A stretch of DNA of 64,000 nucleotides from Effrenium voratum (taxonomy: Eukaryota; Sar; Dinophyceae; Suessiales; Symbiodiniaceae): assembly GCA_963377175.1 (NCBI GenBank), contig CAUJNA010000181.1, positions 1 to 64,000 on the forward strand, written 5' to 3'. The notes under the pieces were generated by a model, which made no database searches, was not told where the DNA came from, and was given only the letters and a program-made list of their open reading frames with translations. The position numbers and the translations under genes are program-made. Positions 1 to 10,690 of the stretch are shown here, one piece after another (position 1 is the first letter of the stretch; the number at the start of each line of letters is the position of its first letter).

Positions 1-1782
1 TGTGTTGGAGGATTTGCTTTGAAGACCGAGTGCCAAAAAAGAGCGGGTTGCGAGCACCCCTTGTTTCATTCTTGTGTTGGAGGATTTCCTTTTATTGTTT
101 CATTCTTGTGTCGGAGGGTTTGCTTTGAAGACCGAGTGCCAAAAAAGAGTGGGTTGCGAGCACCCCTTGTTTCATTCTCGTGTTGGAGGATTTCCTTTTA
201 TTGTTTCATTCTTTTGTTGGAGGATTTGCTTTGAAGACCAAGTGCCAAAAACCAGTGGGTTGCGAGCACCCCTTGTTTCATTCTCGTGTTGGAGGATTTC
301 CTTTGATTGTTTCATTCTTGTGTTGGAGGATTTGCTTTGAAGACCGAGTGCCAAAAACCAGTGGATTGCGAGCCCTTCTTGTTTCATTCTCGTGTTGGAG
401 GATTTGCTTTTATTGTTTCATTCTTATGTTGGAGGATTTGCTTTGAAGACCGAGTGCGAAAAACCAGTGGGTTGCGAGCACCCCTTGTTTCATTCTTGTG
501 TTGGAGGATTTCCGTTTATTGTTTCATTCTTGTGTTCCAGGATTTGCTTTGAAGACCGAGTGCCAAAAAAGAGTGGGTTGCGAGCACCCCTTGTTTCATT
601 CTCGTGTTGGAGGATTTGCTTTGAAGACCGAGTGCCAAAAAAGAGCGGGTTGCAAGCACCCCTTGTTTCATTCTCGTGTTGGAGGATTTCCTTTTATTGT
701 TTCATTCCTGTGTTGGAGGATTTGCTTTGAAGACCGAGTGCAAAAAAAGAGCGGGTTGAGAGCACCCCTTGTTTCATTCTTGTGTTGAAGGATTTGCTTT
801 TGAGGGCAAGTGCCAAAACATAGAGTGGGTTGCGAGTCTCTTTGTCCATTCTTGTGTTGGAGGATGTTCTTTTAAGGTCAAGTGCCAAAACATAGAGTGG
901 GATGCGACCCTCCTTGTTTCATTCTTGTGTTGGAGGATTTGCTTTGAAGACCGATTGCCAAAAAGAGTGGGTTGCGAGCACCCCTTGTTTCATTCTTGTG
1001 TTGAAGGATTTGCTTTTGAGGGCAAGTGCTAAAGCATAGAGTGGGTTGCCAGCCCCTTTTTTCATTCTTGTGTTGGAGGATGTCCTTTTAAGGTCAAGTG
1101 CCAAAACATAGAGTGGGATTCGAGCCCCCTTGTTTCATTCTTGTGTTGGAGGATTTCCTTTCAAGATCGAGTGCCGGAAAAGAGTGGGTTGCGAGCCCCC
1201 TTTTTCATTCTTTTGTTGGAGGAAATGATCGAGTGCCGAAAGCAAAGAGTGGGTTGCGAGCCCCCAAGCTTTTATTTGTTGGTGGGAGGATTTCCCATTC
1301 TTCCTTTTAAGGAAGTGCCAAACAAACAGAGAGGGGGTTGCGAGCCCCCAGTTTTTCGCTTGTTTGTTGAAGGATTTCTTTTTAAGGCCGAGTACCAAAC
1401 AAATAGTATGAGCCCCTTTTGTGTTTTGTTGTTGTCGGGGCTTCCTTTCAAGGTAAAGTTCAAAAAACAGAGTGGGTTGTGAGCTCCGTTTTTCTTTTTT
1501 TGCCGGATGATTGTCTTTTCAGGCCAAGTACCAAAACAGAGAGTGGGTTGCGACCCCCCCCCCTTCTCCCCAATTTTGCATGTGTTTGTTTCCTTTTGGG
1601 TACTTTTTGTTGGAGGGTTTCGCTTTGAAATCAAGCACCAACAAAGAGAGTCGGTTGCCAGCCAGTGTTTCGATTGTTTGTGGGAAACCCTCCGTTTAAG
1701 GTTAAGTGCAAAAACCGAGTGGGTTGCGAGCCCAATTTCTCAACCTTTTGCTGGAGGGTTCCGTTTAAGGAGGAAACTTTAG
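1..1782 (+). repeat. Tandem array, 72-bp unit plus 34-bp short unit (106-bp higher-order period)
   Basis: The words GTTGGAGGATTT, GAAGACCGAGTGCC and GGGTTGCGAGC recur from the first base. A ~72-bp unit (GTTGGAGGATTTGC to TTTCATTCT) alternates with a ~34-bp truncated unit carrying TTTCCTTTTATTG, so the pattern repeats every 106 bp up to about 600. Beyond ~780 the units diverge, with variants such as GAGGGCAAGTGC, and fade out near 1780. Reading frames stay open in several phases because the unit has few stops; this is a property of the repeat, not evidence for a gene. Confidence 0.93.
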
Positions 1783-2271
1783 ACGGCGGAACTGTTATTG
1801 CAATATGTTAAGCTTGCAACTCTGATCGAAAGAGCTCTGAACAAAGTTGCACCCTTTCAAAGCAAGGGTCAGATATTTAATTTGTCGAGGTGGGTGAACA
1901 CAAAGAGAAAGTATTGGCTCAAAGGGGCAGTTGCTTTGACATCGGGTAGTCCACGTTGAGCATGTTTCAACAGCTTGGCTGAGAAATCTAGCTTGCTTTT
2001 TGGGCGGTCACTGCAAGATTTGGTGGCATGCCTCGTCACAATTTGGGTGCCTCGTTCTTTTAGGAGACCTGCCAGAATGCCTTTGGTTTCCTTTTGGTTG
2101 CCCTTTAAAACCGCGAAAACATGGGTCTTCTAGTTTGAGACAAGTTCATTTTCTTAAGAATATGGTTCTATTTTCCCTGTTGGTACTACAGGGAATCCAT
2201 CATTAGTGGACACAAGCAAAAGGAAGTTGAGGTGCACTGGTAGATTCTACCAGCCATGCATTTCGTTTCGG
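1783..2271. other. No gene seen
   Basis: A/T-leaning unique sequence after the array. No convincing exon, RNA gene or repeat was found here. It leads into the small GC-rich island at 2272. Confidence 0.5.
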
Positions 2272-2337
2272 CCGGAGGCTGTCCGGTGGTTCCAGAAGAT
2301 GTTGTCCGCTGACCTCAGTCCTGCCGCTTGGCAAAGC
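2272..2337 (+). pseudogene. PPR-motif fragment (isolated exon or relic)
   Basis: One frame reads PEAVRWFQKMLSADLSP, followed by a stop at 2338. The order Ala-x-x-Trp-Phe-x-x-Met then a Leu-Ser-Pro turn matches the second helix and loop of a pentatricopeptide repeat. PPR proteins bind RNA in organelles and are abundant in dinoflagellates (family knowledge). Only about half a motif is present, in an A/T-rich surrounding, so it is either one small exon of a long-intron PPR gene or a relic. Similar islands at 4682, 57542, 59423, 60433 and 62627 support the reading. Confidence 0.5.
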
Positions 2338-2340
2338 TAG

Positions 2341-3012
2341 GTGCGCATGACCAGGCGGTTTGAAGGCTGAGGCTTTGCATTCATGGACGCCTGAAACCTT
2401 TGGTCAGAAGGCCTTCAGGGCCTATCAACTTGGCTTATCAACTTGTCTTCTCAAGGGATAGCCCCCCCGCCCCCATAGCCCCCTTTTTACGGGTCCATGA
2501 TGGATGGACTTTTGGGCGTTGGGATGTTTGCTTTTGCGTTTGCTGTGTGCGTTGGTGCGAGTGCGTGCAACTCGTCTTTTGCTTCAGGGCCCAAAACCCG
2601 CCGGGGCCCAACAAAACCATCCCCAGTGGTGCTCAAGGCGAAGGCGTGGGTATCTGTTCTCTCATGCTGGAGCCGAGGACGTGATATCCTGCCGCTCGGC
2701 CATCGGAACAAAACGTTTAGCTCATCTCCAAGAGGTTCCCTTGAAAACAGCGGATCGACCTTTTGACCTTGGGGGTTCCCATTTTGGTCCAGATTTAGTT
2801 AAACATTGTGATCATGTGTATATATATATATATATATGATCCTGGTCCTTTGGTTTTATTGAATCATAAGTTATTAGTTCATGGTCCTTTGGTTTTATTG
2901 ACCCCCCAAAAGAACTGTTCAGCTCTTATTCCCTGGTCCCGGGCAGCGGATGGGCGTGGGCTGTAAACATCCAGCCGTCACCCTTTCTCGGCGGCTCGGA
3001 ACCAGGCGTCCG
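2341..3012. other. Non-coding flank with a TA microsatellite
   Basis: No supported gene. A (TA)n run lies at 2818-2837. The phrase TCCTTTGGTTTTATTGA occurs twice, near 2848 and 2884. The GC-richer part at 2580-2720 shows no clear PPR or other motif. Confidence 0.5.
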
Positions 3013-3146
3013 GTTCAACAGGGCTCCTTGAAAGATACATGTTGCAACCATTTGAAACATCTTGTTTTTTCCGCCCAAATAAAGGGACACCACCATTTAC
3101 AAGGCAATGTTCAGGTGTATAATGTAAGGATCCCTGTTCAACATGG
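3013..3146 (+). repeat. Dispersed repeat R1, copy a
   Basis: A ~130-bp segment (AAAGATACATGTTGCAACCA ... AAGGCAATGTTCAG ... TATAATGTAAGGATCCCTGTT) recurs in the same orientation at about 61590-61722 and 62354-62480. It links the left and right flanks. It has no coding potential and its element class is unknown. Confidence 0.85.
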
Positions 3147-4403
3147 GTTTTTAGAGGTGTTTAGGTTTAGTGCTTGGGTGTCCGAGTTTAAGCCACTAAG
3201 AGTTCACAACTTTTAGGGGATCGGAAAACGATCAGCCCAGTTTTTAGGGGCCATTCCTTTCACCGAACCGAGTCATGCAAAGCAGGGGACGGCAAGATCA
3301 CGTAAACCAACGCGGTCACTAACTCTGCAGCCAACTTGGCATGCCGCAGCTTGTTTGCTTGGCTGCTGCGGCTGGTCGATCGATTGCCCGGCTGGCATAG
3401 TACTAGTTACTTAACTACCACAAGTTAATTCTTCACATTTTGAAATCCATAACATGAACTTACCGATATTTTTTCAGATACGAAGCGGTTTGTGGATCCA
3501 GGGTAATAGGGTTAGGGCGACTAGGTGAAACATGTTAAGAGGCCTTGGTTTCAAAGAGCCTCTTTGGGCTTCGCCCTTTAAAGGTAGCCATTGCTTGGTC
3601 GTTTGGAAACAAAAACACTGTTTTCACCCCAAAAGAATCCAGCCCCCCCCCCCCCCCCCCCCCCCCACACAGCTTCCGTTTTTGTTGTTTTGTTTATATA
3701 TATATATACACATAATAGGGAACAGAGTGAGATAATGGGCGTGCCTGTATTGAGTTGGTAAAAGGGACACTGAAAGGAGCTCCGTTGCGCCCTGCTGGGT
3801 CCGACCTCAAACAAAAACTGAAATGTTGCTTGACTGTTCTTGGCAGGTGCTTTGTTTTTGTTTTTTGTTTTTTTTTGGGGGGGTTCTGTTCATTTTAGTA
3901 GGGGGCTGCCAAAAACAAAGTTTATTTGCTACCATAGCAAGGGTTGTGAAGTTATTGTTTGTTGTGTACCCCTGGCCATTTGTAGGCAACGCGCTGCTTC
4001 ACGGCTGTGCAAAGGCCGCTCGGTGCAAAAAGTGTTCGATACTCTTGTTGCATAGGCGTCCTTGTCGGGTTTTGGTAACAGAATAGATGGCGATTCCTTC
4101 TTTTGACCTGGTTGTTTCATCTACCACTTATCTATTTTCCCAAAAGGACACCAATGATTGCCAGGGTTTGGGCAGCCTTCCCTTGAACGTCGATGTGCTT
4201 TTTCCTTGAGCCAAAAATCGTTGAACTTGCAGGCCTTAACCGGCCTTGCGAGTCCTCAAAGCGACTTCTCACCCCAACCAATCCTTTCTCTCTGGCTCTC
4301 TTTCGGGGGGGTTTCTAACTACGCCGGCTGTCTGACAAGTCAAGGGAGGAATCCCTTGAACATGAAAAGCGACAAAACGATCTGCTTATATCCCTTCTTT
4401 GTG
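3147..4403. other. Non-coding flank; long C run and TA repeat
   Basis: No supported gene. A run of 24 C lies at 3643-3666 and (TA)n at about 3697-3708. Poly-T and poly-G tracts near 3855-3885 are typical of this flank. Open frames across the C run are low-complexity artefacts. Confidence 0.6.
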
Positions 4404-4443
4404 GGACAAGGATGGACAAGGATGGACAAGGATGGACAAGGAT
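4404..4443 (+). repeat. 10-bp tandem repeat, four copies
   Basis: GGACAAGGAT is repeated four times without interruption. No gene context was seen. Confidence 0.9.
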
Positions 4444-4681
4444 CTGCGGGTTTCGGGTCCCACTTTTCTTTGGTGCATTTTGCCAAGGGATGTTAGGACT
4501 TCAACTTTTTGCCAATTCGTGGGTTTTCCCAAATCAAACCACCAAAAGCTAACAACCTTGAGCAGGGGAGCAGAAAGCTAGCGAGTTTCGTCACCCCAAC
4601 AGATGATGACCTTTTGCTTCTGGGTACCATCCGCGGCAGAGTAGGACATATTTCTCTCCGCTCGGCGCGTGGACACTTCTC

Positions 4682-4798
4682 CGCTCGCTGGCGGCTCCCG
4701 TCGGCTCGCTGGGATCCGAGGCCGGGCGGCCGTGGGAGGCGGAGCAGTGGCTGCGGCGCATGGAGCCGCTGAGGCTTTCGCCCGACGAGATCTCGCGC
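4682..4798 (+). CDS. PPR-motif exon or relic
   Basis: A GC-rich island in A/T-leaning DNA. One frame is open through the island and contains AEQWLRRMEPLRLSPDEIS, a close fit to the second half of a plant/dinoflagellate-type PPR motif (A-E-x-W-L-x-x-M ... P-D-E). Upstream residues in the same frame are Ala/Gly-rich. The motif is single, with no neighbouring motifs in frame, so it would need splicing to the other PPR islands or is a remnant. The strand agrees with all other PPR islands. Exon borders are not resolved. Confidence 0.55.
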
Positions 4799-4937
4799 CC
4801 CAGAAGCGAGAGCGCATTCTATGAGGTCCCTTTGCAGGAAAACTCGTGGTTTCCCTTTAACGGTTTTCTTTGTTGACACGCACGAAAACAGCGAACCCGT
4901 TGCTTCCCTCCAGGGGATCCCCTACCTTCCATTTGTT

Positions 4938-5040
4938 TGAGATGTTTTTTTCCCCTTTTGGTTGTAAAAGGAATCGATCACTACTGAAAATACTTTTTTT
5001 TGTTTCAGGGGGCTTAAGCAAATGGAAGTATGCCCGGGGA
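4938..5040 (+). repeat. Dispersed repeat R2, left-flank copy
   Basis: Shares the order 'TTGGTT..AA.GGAATC.ATCACTACTG..AATA', then T-rich, 'CAGGGGGC', then 'GCAAATGGAAG' with about 59752-59855 in the right flank. Same orientation. It ends ~140 bp before the change of sequence style at 5180. Confidence 0.7.
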
Positions 5041-5180
5041 TGGTTGTTCAGTGGCACCCTTTTTCTTTTTCTTTTTCCATCTTTTTATGTGGTGGCCCCA
5101 CGAAAAATGACATGTCTTCCAACCAAAAATGATTCCATTTCTTCTTTTTCCCAGGGTCACTGATCAACGGGGCGGGGGGG

Positions 5181-5240
5181 GGTTTTATAGCCCCCCCTTT
5201 AGCTAAAATACAGAGGGGGGGGCCACACCTAAAGTACAGA
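5181..5240 (+). repeat. Possible left terminal repeat of a 50-kb insert
   Basis: Reads GGTTTTATAGCCCCCCC, a short A/T spacer, a GGGGGGGG run, CCAC and then GTAC. The reverse complement of 55488-55532 reads GGCAAAATAGCCCCC, a G run, CCCCCCAC and then GTAC in the same order. The position coincides with the switch from flank-style to CAGTC-rich sequence. The match is low-complexity and imperfect, so it could be chance or an assembly join. Confidence 0.3.
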
Positions 5241-5975
5241 AATTCCGTGTACTTTTTTGAGTGCCCTATACAGGCCTACAATGGTAGCCGCACATGCGGC
5301 TGATTGCGGCTGCACATGGCTGATCATGGCTGTAACTCCAAGCTTACAATGTGGGCAATTGTGGGATATTGCGGATGTTTGGTGGACACTCAGTCCTTCA
5401 TCCAAGACATTCCACGTCATTCCACGAGTCACCCGCCAGTCACCCGCCAGTCATCGACAGTCCACGACATGTCCACGACATGTCCACAACAGTCCTATAA
5501 CTGCAATTCAGCACGAATCTTTCAAGCCACCAGTCATCGGCAGTCAGTTCGCCAGCATTCGCACATATTCGCACCCCATCAGCAGCTGCAGCGCGCTTCG
5601 GCTTATGAATGTCGAGCACTTGTGCTCCGGCGAAAACAGTCCTGCGCTCAGTGATGGCTCGGGACGGCCAGTGAGACTTGGGGAATCTTGGGGCCATGGT
5701 CGGTGGATGTCATGTGGATGTCGGTGGCATACATTTGAGCATCCTTTGAGAAGTGGTAGACCATGGTAGAACAAGGTTGATATATTTTGATATTTTGTTG
5801 ATGAACATTTGATGACACTGACATCTTGATGAAGAACATTTGACGAAAGTTGCATGTGATTCGCAGGCGCTTTTTTCCCCCGCAGCCTTTGCTCATTTTG
5901 GATCATTTAGGCTCCTCACTGTCCGCCAGATTCCGCCAGTCATCATCCATCATCATCCAGTCATCGCCAGTCGCC
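5241..5975 (+). promoter_or_regulatory. Upstream leader with CAGTC clusters
   Basis: No start codon is supported here. CAGTC occurs repeatedly at about 5436-5545 and again at 5935-5973, just before the ATG at 5976. A frame at 5590-5690 (…EHLCSGENSPALSDGSGR…) could be a small exon but has no clear start. 5' leader or promoter is an inference from position only. Confidence 0.3.
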
Positions 5976-6164
5976 ATGGCATCTTGGTGCATGCTCTGCG
6001 CCTCCGCGCTGGCTGATGATGGCTTCTGGTGCGACAGGGGCCACGCGATGCACAAGTGGTGCTACGATCGCGTTGGGAGTGCCTGGGGCAGCATCAGAGG
6101 GAGACGGGAGAACGTGGGCGTGAAGTGGAGCCGGGAAAAAGGATGCGGAATGCAGTGGAAATGA
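5976..6164 (+). CDS. First exon of an unknown protein with a Cys/His cluster
   Basis: The ATG at 5976 sits in the context GTCGCCATGGC, like the starts at 11995 and 25813. The peptide begins MASWCMLCASALADDGFWC and continues DRGHAMHKWC, giving C-x2-C-x10-C-x3-H-x3-H-x2-C. That spacing resembles treble-clef zinc-binding folds (RING, PHD or C1-like), but it is too short to assign. The open frame runs to TGA at 6162; splice donors at GTGGGC (6115) or GTGAAG (6121) would end it earlier and join it to exons further right. Partners are not resolved. Confidence 0.5.
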   Translation: MASWCMLCASALADDGFWCDRGHAMHKWCYDRVGSAWGSIRGRRENVGVKWSREKGCGMQWK

Positions 6165-6522
6165 TATGGACATGATTATGAAATGCTTTGATATGGGCAT
6201 GATGGTTGATGATGGCTGAGACATGCTGAGACTGCTTGCATATGGGGAGGTTGGCGCATTATGGTGATACATATGTGACTTATGGTGTGCTGCATATTGC
6301 TGCATTGTGTTGCGTTTTGGGAAGATATGGGGGGTTTCGGGATGTTTCAAGCAGCTCCTTGATGCTCCGTGTGAATTTGGCTTCAGGCTCGCGGTGGCTC
6401 ACGCTGGCTCAGAGTAACTGGCTGTCAATGGCTGTCACCACGCTGTCATGATGTTTATCCCATTTTATCCCGCTTGATTTCATATGACTTCATTTGATTT
6501 GGTTTCATTTCGGAAATGCTGA

Positions 6523-6582
6523 GTCACACTCAGGACAGTCCCGCAGGCTCTGGCGGCACATCTGGCTGGAGAGCCACAACTG
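6523..6582 (+). CDS. Candidate internal exon
   Basis: An open frame reads SHSGQSRRLWRHIWLESHNW and runs into GTAGCT, a plausible donor at 6583. It carries one CAGTC. Aromatic-rich and not recognised. Start border uncertain. Confidence 0.3.
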
Positions 6583-6737
6583 GTAGCTTTGCCCGCACAG
6601 CATGACGTTTGCCATGATTTGTGGTTGTAGTTTGATGTTGATGATGTTTGGAATAGTTTGGATGACGTTTGGATGATCCTGCGACGGCTCAGTGATGACA
6701 TGTGATGAATTGCGATGACCTTGCGATAGGTGCCCAG

Positions 6738-6838
6738 CTTGCGCGGTGGAGGCCAGTCGCGGCGAGTACCTGCGGGCCTGGCCTGGGGTGGTGTTGCTGG
6801 TTGCCTTTGGGTTTCGCCGGCTGTACACGAGCGAGGAC
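6738..6838 (+). CDS. Candidate internal exon
   Basis: Begins after TGCCCAG and ends before GTTATG at 6839. The frame includes EASRGEYLRAWPGVVLLVAF then GFRRLYTSED, with a short hydrophobic stretch. Beyond the donor the sequence becomes word-duplicated (TATGGGACATTATGGGACAT), typical of introns here. Function unknown. Confidence 0.4.
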
Positions 6839-7201
6839 GTTATGGGACATTATGGGACATTGGGAGATGTTGGGAGAGCTCGGGAGACTTTAGCGATTGG
6901 CGGATTTTGGCATGAGTGCGACACAATTGCGACACAGTGTGATGTTGTGTGAGTTAAGATATGTCAAGTTGACGAAGTCACACGAGATCACACGAGTTTG
7001 GAATCTTGATGCGTAATCTATACTGGCACGGGCTCTCCCACTGGAGCCATTTGGAGATATTTGGAGCCCCATGGAGCCCCCATGTGTGATGTTGTGTGTT
7101 TTCAAATGTTTTCAAGATCACGAGAACTTGATGATGCGTATGGGTGGGATGAGAGGAGGTGCGAGAGGGTGACCGATGGTGAACATATGTGAACATCCCA
7201 G

Positions 7202-7296
7202 GAGGAGGACCCAGCCAGGCTGGCAGTCACCATGGGGGAAGACCTGGGCCGGACAGTCGAGATCCACGACCTGCAGCCTGGCCAGATCGCATTTGG
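7202..7296 (+). CDS. Internal exon, unknown protein
   Basis: Clean borders: acceptor ACATCCCAG ending at 7201 and donor GG|GTAATG at 7297. It reads EEDPARLAVTMGEDLGRTVE then IHDLQPGQIAFG, a well-behaved peptide with two CAGTC words in different codon positions. It ends in phase 2. Too short for an ORF scan, but one of the better exons of the left part. No family recognised. Confidence 0.5.
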
Positions 7297-7842
7297 GTAA
7301 TGAGAATGTAATGAGATAGCGTACGAATGCGATTGAATGCGTATGATATCATATGATACCATGATGACTTCATGAGATACCATGCAAGAGGCCTGTGCAT
7401 TTTGGTGATATCTTGTTGCGATGCCACGAAATGCAATCCCGTGCCCCCCCCCCCCCTCCCCATACGGATGCATACGGTCCCCCCAATGTCCATCCAATGT
7501 CTCCCCATTCTCCCCCATCTCTCATATGGTTTTATCATGTTTCATTTGGCTTCTAGAGAATTCTAGAGTTTAAATGATGTTTAAATGAGTTTAATATTGA
7601 CAGAGTATTTTGCTATGTTTGGATATTTTTGGGTCGGCTGGAGATGGCTGGAGGTTGTGTTTTCATTGTTTTTTATTCGTTGTGATCGGGGTCCGCCATG
7701 GGGGTTTGACGAAGCTGGTATATGTTGGTGCAATCTTGTCATATCTGGTCTATGTGCGTGTGACGTTATGCTTCTTTGTGGTTTTGAGCATGTTTTGAGC
7801 GCCTCTAAATGCTTTTAAGAAACAGCTGGGTGGGCACTTGAG

Positions 7843-8053
7843 TGCAATCGAGGGCATCTTCAGGATTCTTGAGTGCCAGCTGAGGCGGCCTTTCTTGCGC
7901 AACCCGCAGCCGTCGTGGTCAGTCCGGCGGCAGCGGAAGCCTCCCGGACTGGCCGCGAGCACGCAGGAGGAGATCTTCGGCCAGTCCTTGTTCTGGTCGA
8001 CGCTGGTTACGCTCTTGCTGCAGCCGGCGGAGTATGTGGCGCAACGTGGCTGC
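7843..8053 (+). CDS. Internal exon, unknown protein
   Basis: Starts after CACTTGAG; its single leading base completes the codon left by the exon at 7202-7296. The frame contains AIEGIFRILECQLRRPFLRN and later EEIFGQSLFWSTLVTLLLQP, then a donor TGC|GTATCA. An alternative Ala-rich frame is also open across part of it, so the frame is not certain. A basic stretch (RRQRK) sits mid-exon. Not recognised. Confidence 0.4.
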
Positions 8054-8162
8054 GTATCACCCAGCTTTCCATAGCTTTCTGCATTTTGTTCGGGCACCGT
8101 CGTCGAACTACACATGAATTACATTGAATTACGCTGCTATTCTGACATGTCATTGCCAAAGA

Positions 8163-8338
8163 TTGCTCTCCATCGGGCCAAGGATCGGCTGCTCCGCTGG
8201 GTTTCATCGGTCAGTTGCGGCAGTCCTGGCTCTCGCTGGCCTCTTGCTGATGAGCGGCCGCTCCGTCCAAGTGCTCCTCCCTTCTCTCAGGCAAGTCGGC
8301 GAATGGGATCCTCGGGCAGTCCGTAGCTTGGAAAGGTT
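8163..8338 (+). CDS. Candidate exon with a hydrophobic segment
   Basis: One frame reads RSVAAVLALAGLLLMSGRSV, a possible membrane segment, then VGEWDPRAVRSLERF before GGTGCGT. A second frame (AKDRLLRWVSSVS) is open over the first third. Which is used cannot be decided by eye. Three CAGTC words are present. Confidence 0.3.
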
Positions 8339-9061
8339 TGGTGCGTGCTGTGCTCGACTGGATTTCGGCGTCTTCGACTGGCTGGCTTCATCTGGCTTCC
8401 AATGACTACGAAACACATCAAAGTACTACGAATGCCACACAAAGAAGTAATTCACATGTTTGGTGAGGGAGAACACTTCTTTCCGCGCTAGCAGTGCGCT
8501 AGATGATGCTAGATGGAATTGCCATGAGTTGGTGCCTTTGGCTGCGCAGGCATGCGCAAGCTCACCAAGAGGGACGGGCTGTGATCTGTAAAGTGCAGCT
8601 CATCAATCATTTTTCAATGATGTTGGATAGGGCTGTTTGACGCCTTTTCATGGATACCCAAAACCACCCCAAAAACATCCAAAACCTATCCCAGACAAGG
8701 TCGGTCCGGCGTATGTCGGCATGGGTCTACGCACAAAAGGCCAAGACCTTGACATACCTTGACCTTAACACATCTTAGTTGAACTATGTTCTTTATGCCT
8801 GGCCTGGCTGCCTAAAACCTCGAGGGGTGCGACAACGAATCGAAAACAGCCTCTGACGCCATTGTGACGCGTGTCATACACATTCGCACAGGGCAACTAA
8901 GCGCTAATAAGCGTGAGGAACCGACATGCCCACCCAACAGGTTTTTTCATATCTTCTCATGGTCTTTTCAGGGGAATTCACAGGGAATTCCATGAGAAGG
9001 GGAGGATAGGGGAGGTCTGCTTCAAGACTTGCTGTCTGGCTGCACGCCAAGCTCAGGTCAG
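8339..9061. other. Intron or intergenic sequence
   Basis: No supported exon. Doubled short words are common (e.g. CTAGATGATGCTAGATGG, CTTGACATACCTTGACC). A mini-frame at 8549-8582 ending in TGA could be a tiny terminal exon but has no support. Confidence 0.4.
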
Positions 9062-9199
9062 TTCCTGCGCGGAGGCCCATTTCCCGTTGGCTGCCTGGTG
9101 GGTGCGCCCCTGACGAACGCGGCTAACCAGCTCCTGCGTCAGTATCCTCATCTGGACATCCCAGTCTGGGAGGGAGACACTGAGCCCTGGCTGATTTAG
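9062..9199 (+). CDS. Terminal exon, unknown protein
   Basis: After GGTCAG the frame reads FLRGGPFPVGCLVGAPLTNA, then ANQLLRQYPHLDIPVWEGDT, and ends EPWLI followed by TAG at 9197. The peptide is regular and ends in a real stop, so it is probably the 3' end of the gene whose exons lie at 5976-8338. The frame is open upstream to about 9018. No family recognised. Confidence 0.5.
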   Translation, partial: FLRGGPFPVGCLVGAPLTNAANQLLRQYPHLDIPVWEGDTEPWLI

Positions 9200-9878
9200 A
9201 TTTGTCAGGGGGGCCATATGATCATGATATGCCGTGATGGGATGATATGGGATGATATGGGATGGCCATGGCAGATCATGACTAGATCATGACGGACAAG
9301 CGATCCGCAGTTCTCTACGAGCGTTTTGAGGCTAGATGTTGAGTCATGCTTGGCATTCCTGGGATGATCCAGGATACGCTTGGCGTCAGTATGCATGAGT
9401 GGTGAAAGGCTCCGGGTGTGAGGGGTGAGGCCCGCCGAAAATGCCAAAAAGGATCAATGCAATTCCTGGGCGTGCCAAAGCGCGCCCTACGTGCTTGGGC
9501 AGTCAAGCGATGTCAAGCGCGTCACGAGAGTTCACCAATATGGCATAATATGGCGAAGATTGGCGAAGTTCCACCAAATTATTGCATCCGCATGATTGTG
9601 TATGAGTCCGCATGTGTGCGTGGACGGAGGTCGATGGCCATAGACGCACATGAATACCCAATGATGCCCAACGCAATCCCAACGCATCCCGATCCCAATG
9701 CACACCTGTAGCTTGACGGGTTGAGATTAGTTGAGATTAGGTTGAGCATGGTTGAGATATGGTTGAGCATATGTTGAATTATGTTGATCATATTTGAGCA
9801 TGGCTGAATTATGTAGATCATTTTCGGGGATAATGTATGGTCATGTAGTCCGCTGGCTCCGGGCGCTCTCTCTTTCAG
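9200..9878. other. Spacer of doubled words
   Basis: No supported exon. Strong local word duplication: GGGATGATATGGGATGATATGGG near 9238 and a series of TTGAGATTAG/TTGAGCATGG words at 9720-9800. Confidence 0.5.
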
Positions 9879-10015
9879 CTCAGGACTTTTCTGCCGCCAG
9901 TCCAAGCCCGGCTCCAGCAGAGGAGCAGGAGGAGGAAGAAGAACTTGCCGTGGAGCACGGGGAGTGGCAGGATGAGGAGCAGGACGATGACACCTGCTTC
10001 ACGTGCGCAACTTGA
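9879..10015 (+). CDS. Terminal exon with an acidic tail
   Basis: A strong acceptor (CGCTCTCTCTTTCAG) precedes it. The frame reads FSAASPSPAPAEEQEEEEEL, then GEWQDEEQDDDTCFTCAT and TGA at 10013. The tail is Glu/Asp-rich and ends in a C-x2-C pair. Probably the 3' end of a gene whose earlier exons I cannot place. Acidic low-complexity tails occur in many nuclear proteins; no function is assigned. Confidence 0.5.
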
Positions 10016-10313
10016 TAGAATTCGTAGGCAGTGTGTTGGGATGTCTTGGGGGCCCATTGAATTTTGCACTGGCACATAGGGCATCATAGGGCATCATAGG
10101 GCATCATAGAGCACGTGATGAGCACGTGTAAGTGAAAGATAGCAATTTCTACGAAGCAGACATGTGATGACATGTGTGTAGATTGTGTAGTCATGTGAGG
10201 CACAAGTCGCTCGTCATCTCATTTTTGAGTCCTCGTGAGACCTCGTGAGTCCTTTAACCATGTAAACACATCAGACAGACTCAGCTCAGACAGACTCAGC
10301 GAGTGTGCCTGAG

Positions 10314-10451
10314 GTCTCCCAAGACCCTCATGTCGCTCGGTGGATGGCCAGTCTCGGGCTCTTGCAGCTGGACGAGGCAAGGCTCCTCAGGACCTTGCCT
10401 CTAGCCCGCCAGTCGCGCATTTTGTGTCTCTGCTGCATTGGCTCACATTAT
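10314..10451 (+). CDS. Internal exon, unknown protein
   Basis: Follows TGCCTGAG and ends before GTGTTT at 10452. It reads VSQDPHVARWMASLGLLQLD, then EARLLRTLPLARQSRILCLC: amphipathic, Leu-rich and probably helical. It carries two CAGTC words. Neighbouring exons at 10691 and 11011 may belong to the same gene. Confidence 0.45.
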
Positions 10452-10690
10452 GTGTTTTATTGACGTTTTATTGTGCTTTACGCTTTCCAAAGCGCTCAGA
10501 TAATGTTCAGCTGATTTCAGATGTGTCCAGAATTGTTCAGATGTTTTTGGTGGCATTGTTTGACATTTGTTTGACTCTTTGACTACTTCGGCGTTTTTGT
10601 TTGCATGTGTTTTTGCTATGTCGCGACGTAGTTAGAATACGTTTGAATTATGTTCGAATTAGCTAGGCGGCCTTGTCCATATTTGTCAAG

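Noticed and set aside
74..730. Repeated frames reading LEDFLLLFHSCVGGF-like peptides
   Set aside because: The 106-bp array shifts frame each period (106 is not a multiple of 3), so no single protein is maintained.
3500..3520. Telomere-like AGGGTTAGGG
   Set aside because: A single short occurrence, not an array.
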